DNA from: Streptomyces hundungensis
GTDB taxonomy: Bacteria > Actinomycetota > Actinomycetes > Streptomycetales > Streptomycetaceae
Length of the DNA: 64,000 bases
Reading direction: 5' to 3'
NCBI RefSeq assembly: GCF_003627815.1
Contig: NZ_CP032698.1
Location: 496,001-560,000, forward strand
Within the stretch, counting starts at the first letter, position 1; every line of letters begins with the position of its first letter. The translations under genes were made by a program, and so were the position numbers. Below, one piece after another: positions 45,030-53,538 of the stretch. The notes under the pieces are model-generated. The model did no database searches and was not told the DNA's origin. It was given only the letters and a program-made list of their open reading frames with translations.

Positions 45030-45374
45030 ATGCACAGCACCCTGACGGAGCATGCCCGATGTCTCTACGGAGATGAGTATCGACCCACGCCGGAGTGCGG
45101 CCTCGAACACCGGGAGCACCACTTCGTCGAGGAGCTGACCTTCGCCGACGCGGATTCGATCGTCGCCATGCTGCGTGAGCTATGTCCGCACATAGTTGAC
45201 GGCCGGTTGCCGATTCGGGTCCGCAACCTGTCCTATCGGCTGGTGCTCTTGCAGCGACCGGACGAGCTGGCGTTGATGCGAGAGGCCGCCGAGAACCTGT
45301 GGCTGCACGGACCGGACTGGGACCACATCGCAACAGATCTCACGAGGCGGGCAGAGGCCCCGGAGACGGGCTGA
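45030..45374 (+). CDS. Hypothetical protein, 114 residues
   Basis: ATG 45030, with CTCCAGGAC just upstream. The sequence is well composed for a small soluble alpha/beta protein (HREHHFVEELTFADADSIVA, MLRELCPHIVDGRLPIRVRN, LSYRLVLLQRPDELALMREA, AENLWLHGPDWDHIA). The His-rich start and acidic patches give no family. It lies 40 bases after the membrane-anchored gene on the same strand and may share its transcript. Similar proteins occur beside SUKH and barstar-type genes, so an immunity role is possible but unproven. Confidence 0.6.
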   Translation: MHSTLTEHARCLYGDEYRPTPECGLEHREHHFVEELTFADADSIVAMLRELCPHIVDGRLPIRVRNLSYRLVLLQRPDELALMREAAENLWLHGPDWDHIATDLTRRAEAPETG

Positions 45375-45647
45375 TCACGGCCTGAGCCAGAGGCGTATCG
45401 ACGCGACGGTGACGGTGCCGTGGCAGACGATCGCCCCGCCCCACGACCAACACAATGGTCCACGCGAGGCGATCACATGATCCGTCGGACAGACCTAGAC
45501 CGTAGCAGGAACGGGGCTGACCCGCAGAGCATTTGGTCGATATCCACATAGCGGCCCCAGATCAGCAGGGCTCGCAGTCCGCGCACTCTAGTTATCCCGC
45601 CCTCTGTGCAGGCCGGGCCCTGCGAGCCCGGCGAAGATGATGCGGCG

Positions 45648-45800
45648 GGCCGGATCACGGTCGAGGCAGAGCGACTGAGAGCCGGTGCGGCACATGCTGG
45701 GAAGGTCGTGACGATCATCTTGGAGGGCGCCTGCTACCGCGTCCTCGGCGGAGATACCGAGCTGTCCACCCGCCCCCGCGATGACGACGAGCCGCTCACC
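45648..45800 (+). pseudogene. Transposase/integrase C-terminal fragment
   Basis: The frame gives AGRITVEAERLRAGAAHAGK, VVTIILEGACYRVLGGDTEL and STRPRDDDEPLTKVRA. This resembles the small beta domain that ends IS481- or Mu-type transposases (xVxIxVxxxxxRVxxxGxExSxHxR). No catalytic DDE core is adjacent. The flanking bases 45375-45647 and 45801-45920 hold nothing I can support. Confidence 0.4.
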
Positions 45801-45920
45801 AAGGTCAGGGCAGTCAGTCGCAGGGAGAAGCAGCAACTGTCCGGTATCTGCCGGGGACATCAAGCATGTCCTTGAGCCACCCGCCCAACATCTCCCGGGA
45901 CCTCACACGTCACATGAGCT

Positions 45921-46703
45921 TCAGAACGGCAGAACCCACTCGCGATCGTCAACCGTCTTCGTTGCTGAAGGGCCTGTGGGCGGCCAGGAACCGGGAATGG
46001 CTTCGACTGCACGTTGGACATCAGCCGCCGTCCTGCCGATGACAGCAAGGCCCAGTCCTTCCAAGCCGGGCTCCAGACAGAGCAGCAACCCAGCGGCAGA
46101 GAACCAGCGCACGGGCGGCCCCATGGGGTCGAACCACGCTGGATACGGCGACAGAGCCACCTGAGCGAACTCCTCCTCCAGACAGGCAACCACCTCGGGC
46201 GTTGCCTGACAGGTGCGGCCCTCGATCCCGCTGGCCGACGCGGCTTCGCTGAGGACGGTTTCCACGCAGGCCAGCGAGAAGCGGTCGAGGTAATCAAGCC
46301 GACTGGAACCGGGCAGGCGATCACCGAAGAGGGCGACCGGTGGATCCTCACGGGAAAGGTCGGCCAGAGCCACGCCCCACCCGGCGCAGCCCTGGTTCTC
46401 GCTGCGAAACACCAACAGTTCACCCGTGGGGTCGAGCAGCAACTCGTCCGGCTCCAGCATCGGATTGTGCCGCGCAACCAGGTCACGCCGTCGACCGAAC
46501 AACGCGTACGCCTCCCTGAGAGCCGCTGGGAGACGCAACCCGAGACGGTCCTCAGCTCGTTGTACATCGGCCGATGTAAATCTGTCAGTTGGCGACAACG
46601 GAGTGGACCAGGCAGCAGCAAAGTCTCGGATGAATGCCCATGCGTCTGCCCGTGTCGGGCACCCACCAGCCAGTGCCTCAGCTACATCGAACCTGTCGGC
46701 CAT
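45921..46703 (-). CDS. SUKH-superfamily (SMI1/KNR4) protein
   Basis: A 260-residue cytoplasmic protein. The N-terminal half has the SUKH pattern: TSADVQRAEDRLGLRLPAAL, REAYALFGRRRDLV, ELLLDPTGELLVFRSENQGC, AGWGVALADLSREDPPVALF. The second half (YLDRFSLACVETVLSEAASA, FDPMGPPVRWFSAAGLLLCL) is of the Streptomyces-specific kind. SUKH proteins act mainly as immunity proteins that bind toxins of polymorphic systems; many occur without an obvious toxin. It lies 2.2 kb from the RHS locus, near a barstar-type gene, supporting an immunity island. The toxin it would neutralise is not identified. Confidence 0.85.
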   Translation of the reverse strand: MADRFDVAEALAGGCPTRADAWAFIRDFAAAWSTPLSPTDRFTSADVQRAEDRLGLRLPAALREAYALFGRRRDLVARHNPMLEPDELLLDPTGELLVFRSENQGCAGWGVALADLSREDPPVALFGDRLPGSSRLDYLDRFSLACVETVLSEAASASGIEGRTCQATPEVVACLEEEFAQVALSPYPAWFDPMGPPVRWFSAAGLLLCLEPGLEGLGLAVIGRTAADVQRAVEAIPGSWPPTGPSATKTVDDREWVLPF

Positions 46704-47076
46704 GGCGCTGACCCTACGCGGCGGCCAGTCTTGTGTTGGATGGCGCGGTGACCGTCACGAAATATCCGCCGCAGCCGATTTCAACGAGCCCCGTCACGGC
46801 CACCATGAGTAGGGTTTTCTCCCAGGTCACGGGGCATGTGCTTCCGCCGAGCCCGTCGCCACCGTCGAGAAAGCGGGCCTACTGCACCCGAGGATCGTGG
46901 ATGGCCGCTGGACCCAACGTCAGGATATGGCGCGGTACCGACTGGATCGTCCGCGCACTCGGGCGTCCGATAGTGAGTGTTTTCGAACCGGATCCGAGCT
47001 GTCTGTCGGTTGGTCGACACTGCCTGATGGACCGCTCTGATGGACCGCTCTGTAGGCTTTCAGCTGATCAGGAGGT
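46704..47076. other. Intergenic stretch between SUKH and barstar-type genes
   Basis: No supported gene. Near the right end, TGATGGACCGCTC is repeated in tandem (about 47025-47053), just before the AGGAGGTGTG ribosome site of the barstar-type gene. Both divergent promoters should lie here. Confidence 0.4.
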
Positions 47077-47901
47077 GTGGTGGGCGTAGGGGGCAGCGCA
47101 GGAGAAGGGCGCAAGTACGCCTTGACGAGCGACGAGGAAGAGAGCGACTTCTGGGGCTTCGCGGAGGAGGCAAGGGGATTGTTCATTCCGAGTGAGGACG
47201 GTCTTCGTCAAGTCGCACTCCTGGGATGCTCACCTCAAGGAACACTCCTGACCTGCCTCGGTCATCTCGGTGGCCGCCGCGCATCTGCCGGTAGCGCGCA
47301 CCTGACCTTCCTCGACGCTGAAGGCGTGGAGATGGGTTCGTACTTCGTGAGCAATGTCACCGCGACCGCGGCCGAGCCGTCACAGCGCGGGGAGGGTCTT
47401 CTCGATGTCACTGTGCGTCTGTGGTGCGAGGAGCTTCTTCCTGGTTCGGCAGGGGTGTGGGATGCAGTTCGAGCTGGGCGACTAAACCGGAAGGGATTGT
47501 GGCACTCTCTCGACGCGGAAGGGCAGAAAGCCTGGTTGTCCGTGGCTCTGTCGTCACGGCAGTACCAGCGCCGCGAACGCCCGGAGGATGCCGCACCAGG
47601 GCAGGTGTTCACCTTGGACGGCCGGCAGGTCGTTGATGCGGCCAGCTTCTACTGTGCGCTGGGCGAGGCCATCAACGGGCCCGGCGGGTACTTCGGTCGG
47701 AATCTCGCTGCCGTGGACGACTGTCTCAGAGGAGGCTTCGGTGCCAGACCTCCGTTCACACTGGAGTGGCAGACCTCAGGAATAGCGACGTCACGGCTGG
47801 TCAACAACCAAGGCCCAGGCAGGGACACCGGGGCCGGGGCCTTTTACGAAGTGCTCTTAGAGATCTTCGCCGACCATGACATCGACGTTGTACTGCGGTG
47901 A
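47077..47901 (+). CDS. Barstar-family protein with N-terminal extension
   Basis: A 274-residue protein whose last 90 residues are barstar-like: VFTLDGRQVVDAASFYCALG, EAINGPGGYFGRNLAAVDDC, LRGGFGARPPFTLEWQTSG and an acidic end (EVLLEIFADHDIDVVLR). Barstar binds and blocks barnase-type ribonucleases. The N-terminal 170 residues (KYALTSDEEESDFWGFAEEA; GCSPQGTLLTCLGHLGG) are the extension seen in Streptomyces barstar-related proteins. It starts right behind AGGAGGTGTG; a slightly later GTG is possible. No signal peptide. No ribonuclease toxin gene is adjacent, so it is an orphan immunity-type gene in the same area as the SUKH gene. Confidence 0.83.
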   Translation: MVGVGGSAGEGRKYALTSDEEESDFWGFAEEARGLFIPSEDGLRQVALLGCSPQGTLLTCLGHLGGRRASAGSAHLTFLDAEGVEMGSYFVSNVTATAAEPSQRGEGLLDVTVRLWCEELLPGSAGVWDAVRAGRLNRKGLWHSLDAEGQKAWLSVALSSRQYQRRERPEDAAPGQVFTLDGRQVVDAASFYCALGEAINGPGGYFGRNLAAVDDCLRGGFGARPPFTLEWQTSGIATSRLVNNQGPGRDTGAGAFYEVLLEIFADHDIDVVLR

Positions 47902-47929
47902 AGCACGGGGTCGTTTTCTTCTCACAGAT

Positions 47930-48120
47930 GGACCGCCTGCGGGTCAGCCGCTTGGTCATGAGGGTGATGAGTGACCAGTTCAGGTGCGCTTCACTGTGCC
48001 CGGGAAGCCCCTCGTAGTCCCTCGCCTTACGACGGCGTTCGCGATCCATCCCTATGCGCGTTCGATGTGCCAGCGGCGTGAGAGGACGACAAACCCTTGG
48101 CCCTTTGGGGCGGGAGACGG
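47930..48120 (-). pseudogene. IS5-type transposase C-terminal fragment
   Basis: Leftward frames give GFVVLSRRWHIERAY and then ARDYEGLPGHSEAHLNWSLI, TLMTKRLTRR. This is the YREK-type end of an IS5-family transposase (RRWxVERxxxW..RRLARDYExLPxxSEAxxxxAxIxLMxRRL). A frameshift lies between the two parts and the catalytic core is missing. Confidence 0.6.
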
Positions 48121-48215
48121 TCTTGAGAGTGATGTGAGGGAAGTGTCCTCGGCCCAGTTCACAGGCTGGTCCGCGTAGGCGGAATCGGCCCAGGCCGCCT
48201 GGGTGATCTCTGGTA

Positions 48216-48690
48216 CGTGAGACGCTCGCCTCCGAGGGTTACCGCGGCGAGGAAAGAAAGACCCACGCCAAGGACGCCGCCCTCATCGCTGACCAGGCCC
48301 GCATCCGCAGCGACCTGCACCCTTTACGCACCGGCAGCGAGACCGTCACCGATCTCAAGATCCTCACCGGTCGTGGCATAGACCTGGTCGCCGACCGCAC
48401 CCGCACCCTCAGACGGCTCCGCGCCCAGCTCGCACGCCTCTCCCCGCGCCTGGAGCGTGCGCTCGACGTGACCGACGTCGGACCACTCGTCCTGCTGACC
48501 GGCTACCAAACGCCGGCCGCCCTCCCCGGATCGGCCGCATTGGCTGAAGGCCTGGCTGCGCAACCGCGAGGTCCACCGTTCCGACCAGCTGGCCGAGGCA
48601 GCCCTTTCAGGCCGCCGAGAGCCAGCACCCCAGGCCTGCCGCCTCCCCCTACACCAACTCGCCTCCTGCAAGCGTCAGGCGTCGGGGGGG
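48216..48690 (+). pseudogene. IS110-family transposase, N-terminal fragment
   Basis: One frame gives KTHAKDAALIADQARIRSDL, TVTDLKILTGRGIDLVADRT, LRRLRAQLARLSPRLERALD, VGPLVLLTGYQTPAAL, the RuvC-like and coiled-coil part of IS110-type transposases. A shift near 48530 moves the sense frame to KAWLRNREVHRSDQLAEAAL. It ends near 48690 without the Tnp20 C-terminal domain. Confidence 0.8.
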
Positions 48691-48776
48691 GTGAGCGAGG
48701 CGATGGGGCGAGATTCGCTCCATTCCGGTTCTGACCGGGCTATCGTGCGGCCAGAACTGCCCGGGGGGAGGCTTCC

Positions 48777-50015
48777 ATGAACACGTCCGTACTGGCGCAT
48801 CTGGCTGCACGGTTCAAAGTGCCGCACCCGGAGACGCTGCTCACCGAAGCCCTGCATTTCGTACTGACCCGACACCCAGCCGCGCGTGAGGCGGTGATCG
48901 CACTCCTCGCGACGGATTCGGTGCCCGACGATGTGCGGGACTGGATCAAGTTCACCAGCGAGGCATCCGGCACGGAGCCCAGTGGTCGTGTGGACATCGC
49001 CGGGCGGGTCGGCAGCAGAACGTGGCTGTCGATCGAAGGGAAGCTTGGTGCGCCCTTGACTCCCCATCAACCGGTCGAATACGTAAGAGCACTGGAGAAG
49101 GGCGGCTCGATCCTGTTCGTGTGTCCAGCCCCGCGTATCCCCCGCCTCCTTGCCGAATTGGCCGCCCGGACCACAAGGGCTGGTCAGTCCTCCCCGGGCG
49201 AAGAATGGCGGGCAGGCCGGGCCGGGGACATGTGGCTGACGCTGGCCGAGGGTCGCCGGATGGGCGTTACGTCCTGGCGGTACCTGCTCACCGAACTCGG
49301 CGACGCCGTACCCGAATTCGACGGGCCGATGACCTCGGACCTGCACCAACTGGAGGGACTCGTGGCGAAGTTCGAGGACGAGTTGCTGGACTGGACAACG
49401 GAGGAGCTGACCTCGGGCGGCCTGGGGGCCACGTTCGCCAAGGCACTGCACACAACACGGGTACTGAGCCGGATCGTCGCCGAGGAACTGGGCACCGCCC
49501 ACGCCCCGCACTGGCATACGCCCAGCAAGAACGCGGTGCTGCCGTCCTTGGAGCTCTGGGACTGGTATGGCCAGCGATTCCGCGCGGCCGGGTCGGGATT
49601 CGCCGTTTGCCTGGAGCCCACCACCTACTGGGGCCTTGAGGGCTGCCGGTCACCTCTGCGCGTGGGCTTCGAAGTCGCCGAGGCGCGGCTCCCGTTGGAC
49701 CGCTTATACCAGGTTTACCTGCACATGCACGCCCTGTCCGACGGCTGCTTCCACGAACTGTCCCATCCACCGACCAACGCGGTCGACCCTGCGCCCCGGA
49801 GCGACGGGTGGTGGCTCCTCCCCTTCCCTCTTCGTCCAGGGCTCGCCGGCGAGGAAGCCGTCGACGAGATGAGGGCCACCGCGCGCACACTCCTCACGCC
49901 GCTTCTCAGCGCGGTGCAGGTGCCACCGCTGGTAGGAACGGCGAAGGCGCCAATCCCAGCTTCGTCAACGCCTGGTGACACTCCCAGTGAACCTCTGCCA
50001 CCTCCGAGCTACTGA
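48777..50015 (+). CDS. PD-(D/E)XK nuclease-like protein
   Basis: A 412-residue protein. ATG 48777 follows GGGGGGAGGC. The nuclease core is near residues 70-100: SGRVDIAGRVGSRTWLSIEG then KLGAPLTPHQPVEYVRAL, giving D73, E87-x-K89 and Q98, the D-ExK-Q layout of PDDEXK nucleases of the kind often found in phage-defence regions. The remainder (LEGLVAKFEDELLDWTTEEL; WDWYGQRFRAAGSGFAVCLE; PTTYWGLEGCRSPLRVGFEV) is unassigned. The stop TGA belongs to an inserted IS630 element. Without the element, the same point reads TAA, so the product gained only one tyrosine and is otherwise intact. Target and role unknown. Confidence 0.72.
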   Translation: MNTSVLAHLAARFKVPHPETLLTEALHFVLTRHPAAREAVIALLATDSVPDDVRDWIKFTSEASGTEPSGRVDIAGRVGSRTWLSIEGKLGAPLTPHQPVEYVRALEKGGSILFVCPAPRIPRLLAELAARTTRAGQSSPGEEWRAGRAGDMWLTLAEGRRMGVTSWRYLLTELGDAVPEFDGPMTSDLHQLEGLVAKFEDELLDWTTEELTSGGLGATFAKALHTTRVLSRIVAEELGTAHAPHWHTPSKNAVLPSLELWDWYGQRFRAAGSGFAVCLEPTTYWGLEGCRSPLRVGFEVAEARLPLDRLYQVYLHMHALSDGCFHELSHPPTNAVDPAPRSDGWWLLPFPLRPGLAGEEAVDEMRATARTLLTPLLSAVQVPPLVGTAKAPIPASSTPGDTPSEPLPPPSY

Positions 50016-51174
50016 GGTTGAACTCGTGGTGTCGTGTCGTTGCTCAGGTGGGTCTGATGCTCAGGCCGGTCTCGGCGAGGCAGCCGTCGATGAGCTCGCT
50101 GCGGTACTGGATGTGCCGTAAGCCGCGTCGGATGCGCTGGACGAGGTGTTCGGGGGTGCTGAAGGCGACGTTGGAGAGCCAGCCGCGCCGCAGAAGGGAC
50201 CAGATCCCTTCGACAGGGTTGAGATCGGGCGCGTAGGGCGGCAGGTAGTAGATGGTCAGCCAGTCCCGGGCTTCGGCGAACTCCCGCAGTCCGGCGGCCT
50301 TGTGGACGTTGAGGTTGTCCCAGACGAGCACGATCGGGCCGCCGAGCTGCTGGTGGGCTGCGATGAGCAGGTCGCGGTAGTCGCGCCAGGAGAAGCTCTT
50401 GCGTCCGTCGCGTCGGCCGTCGTCCCGGCGCGGCCGGTAGATCAGCCGGGACCGGTGTCCGGGTTTGTAGCAGGTCAGCGCCGCGATGGATATCCGTCTG
50501 CGGGATCGGCCCCGCACCCGCACCACCGGAGTCCGGCCGCGCTGCGACCAGGTCCTGGCCTGCGGCGGCGTCATGGAGAAACCGGCCTCGTCCTCGAAGA
50601 CGAGCCAGGCTCCACGGGCCGCCGCGAGTCTTCCGCGCAGGGCCACACCTCCTTGACCCACCCGGCCACCGCCTCGTCGTCCCGCTCAATCGCCCGGCGG
50701 GCCGGCACCTGGCAGGACCAGCCGTTGCGCACCAGCAGCTTGCGCACGCCCTGGACGGTGTAGGTCAGGTGGAAGCGCCTGCCGATCACCGTCTTCACAC
50801 GGCTCAGAGTCCAGCGTTGATCCTCCCAGCCGTGCGCGGCCGGCCCCTTGGCCAGCTCCGCCTCCAACTGGGCGAACTGCTTCTCACTCAGCCTCGGCAG
50901 TGAAGCCGGCCCCTGTGACCGCAGAGCCCGCGGACCGCCCTCGTCCCACAGCTGTCGCCATCGCTGCACCGAGCGGACGCTGACCCTCAGGTCCTTGGCG
51001 ATCACCGAGCTCGCCTCGCCCTGCGCGAACCTCTCGGCCGCCTTGAGCCGTAACTCCTCGCGAAACTGCTGCCGTTCGGCCGTCAGCCCGCCCCCTTGTG
51101 GATACCGCATGCCCCGGTGATACCGCACGGGCGACAAGTAGTCAGCCCCTACGACACCACGAGTTCAACCTCAG
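50012..51174 (-). mobile_element. Complete IS630-type insertion sequence
   Basis: A 1,163-bp element bounded by perfect 24-bp inverted repeats beginning CTGAGGTTGAACTCGTGG (50012-50035, complement 51151-51174) and flanked by a TA duplication (50010-50011, 51175-51176), the target used by the IS630/Tc1 superfamily. Inside is a transposase in two overlapping leftward frames. The ends and duplication are clean, so insertion was recent. It landed in the stop codon of the PD-(D/E)XK nuclease gene. Confidence 0.95.
50044..51137 (-). CDS. IS630-family transposase in two overlapping frames
   Basis: The first frame (51137 to 50571) has the HTH part: AAERFAQGEASSVIAKDLRV, SVRSVQRWRQLWDEGG, and a second winged-helix region (FHLTYTVQGVRKLLVRNGWS). 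The second frame (50661 to 50044) has the DDE core: AWLVFEDEAGFSM, PIVLVWDNLNVHKA, YAPDLNPVEGIWSLLRRGW. They overlap by about 90 bases near 50571-50661, where ribosomes would have to change frame, as happens in several IS630 elements. No obvious A-rich slippery heptamer is seen, so a plain mutation is also possible. It moves the element by cut and paste into TA sites. Confidence 0.9.
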
Positions 51175-51176
51175 TA

Positions 51177-51571
51177 ACCGCCGTACGCCAGCTCGGGCCG
51201 CCGCGGGCGTTGTTCCAGCTCTTCCAGCTGGCCGAGATCGCGAGCGCCTGCGGTCGGCAAATTTGGCTTCAGTGTTGCTGACCGCCGATGCTGCGATCCC
51301 TGCGTGTTCGCCCGGACTGTCGGAGCCGGACAGCCCTCGCACGGTCCGCTCGGCCCCAATCGCGGTTCTGCACCGCCTCACCGATCGCCACCCAAATCGG
51401 GCGGCCGAGGCCGAGGAGTACGTGAACCTGCGCCAATCTCCTTCTCTCCTCGAAAGCGTTGAGGTCTGGGATCGCTGCCTGGCGGGTCTACAGACGGGGG
51501 AGTACGAGGTCGACTGCCCGTACTGCGGAATTCGGCGATTGCATGGCGGGCCTGATGGGGCTCGGAGGTGA
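51177..51571 (+). pseudogene. Remnant of a hypothetical protein ending in a CPYC motif
   Basis: Two frames join to LFQLFQLAEIASACGRQ, then TVRSAPIAVLHRLTDRHPNR, AAEAEEYVNLRQSPSLLESV, EVWDRCLAGLQTGEYEVDCP, YCGIRRL. The helical repeats and the terminal CPYC resemble a Streptomyces HEAT-like hypothetical protein. No start or ribosome site is seen, and stops separate the frames near 51281. Confidence 0.4.
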
Positions 51572-52186
51572 ATGATACGAGCAGGTGGATGACTGTCCCG
51601 GCCCGCTCGCAGAGCATCCTGCGGTACGCATCACGGCGGCCCGCGGGGACCAGAACGTCATCTTCGATGAGCACTTCGGTTTCGTAGCATCTAGGGCTTG
51701 TGAGCGGCTGACCGGTGACTCGGACGCCGTCTGGGAGTCTGGGAGGCCTACACCGACGCTCGCGCCACCCCCCAGAGCAGAAGGCAGCGAGGACACGGGA
51801 GAGTTATTCGGCTTTGGAGCCGCCCAGCAGAAGCGCCGGCGTCTGCCGCGGCGGGCCGCGCTTCATCTCGGTCCTGAGAACAGACCGACTCAACCAGGGG
51901 GCAGGTGAGTTCCGGAACCCTTACGTGGCGGGTGGCGCATCAGCAGATACCTCACAACCTGGTAGCGGCCGATCACAGCACGACGAGCCCCCGCTGATCA
52001 GAAGCTTTGCGGCCATAACGAACATCAAGTGCTGACCTGAGGTTCATTCTCAGGCTCAGCTTGACCTTTAACCAACTATCGCATCCCGAGCCGGCCGGGG
52101 CCGTTCGGGTCCCGTTCCGCCCAAGGGTAGGTTCGCTACTGTCAGCGATGACTGATCGAAGTAGTAGCGCAAAGGGGGCTGGTGTG
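51572..52186. other. Stretch without a supported gene
   Basis: No gene with a supported start. Several frames are open but give Arg/Pro/Ser-rich translations. The segment next to 52187 must hold the promoter of the KOW protein gene. Confidence 0.4.
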
Positions 52187-52369
52187 ATGCACGAGACGGA
52201 CATCGAGATCGGGACTGAGGTGCGGATTACAAGGGGACCGTTCACAGACTTCACGAGCCCTGTCGTGGGTATTGACCATGTTCGGGGCCGTGTCGAATTG
52301 ACGGTGGACATCTTCGGCGACGCGAACAGGATCGACATCTCCTTTTCGGATGTCGCGAGGATTGTGTGA
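52187..52369 (+). CDS. Standalone KOW-domain protein (NusG C-terminal-like)
   Basis: A 60-residue protein starting at ATG 52187 (AAAGGGGG lies upstream). The sequence is DIEIGTEVRITRGPFTDFTS, PVVGIDHVRGRVELTVDIFG, ANRIDISFSDVARIV: the KOW motif with VRITRGPF as the start, then the five-stranded barrel pattern of the NusG C-terminal domain. In NusG this domain binds ribosomal protein S10 or Rho. Here the N-terminal RNA-polymerase-binding domain is absent. It could be an adaptor, a regulator competing with NusG, or the relic of a NusG paralogue. Surroundings are IS debris. Confidence 0.7.
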   Translation: MHETDIEIGTEVRITRGPFTDFTSPVVGIDHVRGRVELTVDIFGDANRIDISFSDVARIV

Positions 52370-52376
52370 TTGCCCC

Positions 52377-53170
52377 TTACGGTCTGATCCGGTCGCGTTC
52401 ACTGATGGTTTCGGGGCGGCGGACGGTGTTACCCACGTCGTAGTCGGTGGCAGGCCGCTGGTTCTTCGAGCCGAGCGGCCTGCCGGGACCCATCCGTGAT
52501 GGTTTCGGCGCACGGGCCGGACAAGGCAAGGCGGCGCGGAGGTTTCTGAATCCCCGGCGGCCCGGGGCGGGGGTGAGCCTGTTCGGTTCATCGGTCGCTC
52601 CCAAGGCCGGCGGATGTCCTCGGCGAGCGGCCGGGCGAGACCGAGCCGGGTGTGCGCGACGATGATCAGCCACATCCAGCGGTCTGCCGCTTCCGGGGTG
52701 CGGAGCTTCGGGTGGGTCCAGCCGAGTGTCTGCTTGATCATGCGGAACGTGTGTTCCAGGTCGAACCTCCGAAGGGACGCCTGCCAGCGCAGATCGATGG
52801 CGGTGGCAGTCATTGCGGTGGCGGAGGACCACAGCCATAGCGGCAGCGGGTTTCCGCCGCCAGGCAGCCGGTCGTGCTGAGGGTTGACCAATGCCCCTCG
52901 ATAATGGGGAGTTCGCCGTCGTGGCCGATCCAGGTGGAGCGGGTGGTTAGCCGGGGGTGGATGCGGTCCCGCGCCATCGCGCGTGCGGTGCCGTAGCGGT
53001 CGGCGACCTGGACAGTCGCCGCGTTCGGCTCGCCCCCAGGACTCGGGCTTGGCGAAGCGGAACTTCTTGCCGTGCTTCGGCGGCCGCCCGCCGCGGGGAT
53101 ACGCCTCGGCGTACTCCTACTGCGTGGGCGTCGGTCGGCGCATGACACGGTTCGAGCGCATCCGCCCCAG
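52377..53170 (-). pseudogene. IS4-like DDE transposase, multiply frameshifted
   Basis: Leftward pieces in several frames: EPNAATVQVADRYGTARAMA, RDRIHPRLTTRSTWIGHDGE; then RFDLEHTFRMIKQTLGWTHP, KLRTPEAADRWMWLIIVAHT; then APKPSRMGPGRPLGSKNQRP. Together they form the C-terminal half of a Streptomyces DDE transposase whose YxxR-like block is FDLEHTFRMIKQTLGW. At least three frame breaks make it inactive. It begins directly where the IS21-type fragment ends. Confidence 0.8.
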
Positions 53171-53180
53171 CACCAGCACC

Positions 53181-53424
53181 TCAACCGGCAGGCTTGGCGA
53201 TCAGTCGCTCGTGGCGGGCGACCTCCTCCCGGCCGTCGTAAACGACCAGGTGAGACGCGTGTAGCATCGCGCGGACACTCCGACCGATCAGCCGTACCTG
53301 CACCGAGTAACGGTTGGTCCGGACGCTGATCTGGCTGTAACGGTCGGCCCCCAGGGTGAAGAGTCGGCCCGTCGCGAACGGCTCATCCGGCAGCGGCGCC
53401 AGCAGCGACTGCTCAGCCGTGAAG
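53181..53424 (-). pseudogene. IS21-family transposase (IstA) C-terminal fragment
   Basis: An 80-codon leftward frame ends at TGA 53181-53183: FTAEQSLLAPLPDEPFATGR, LFTLGADRYSQISVRTNRYS, VQVRLIGRSVRAMLHASHLV, VYDGREEVARHERLIAKPAG. This is the beta-barrel end of IstA. The catalytic core is missing, cut at the left end of the IS5-type element at 53427. The IstB helper ATPase gene that normally follows is absent. Confidence 0.85.
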
Positions 53425-53538
53425 TACTAGGAGCTGTCCGGTCGATCACAGAGCTCCTCAAGGGGATGGACCTGCCATGCGAGGGGTGTCATGATCACGC
53501 TGGCGTCGGGCGTGGGCCCGACCCTGCAGGGAGCGACC

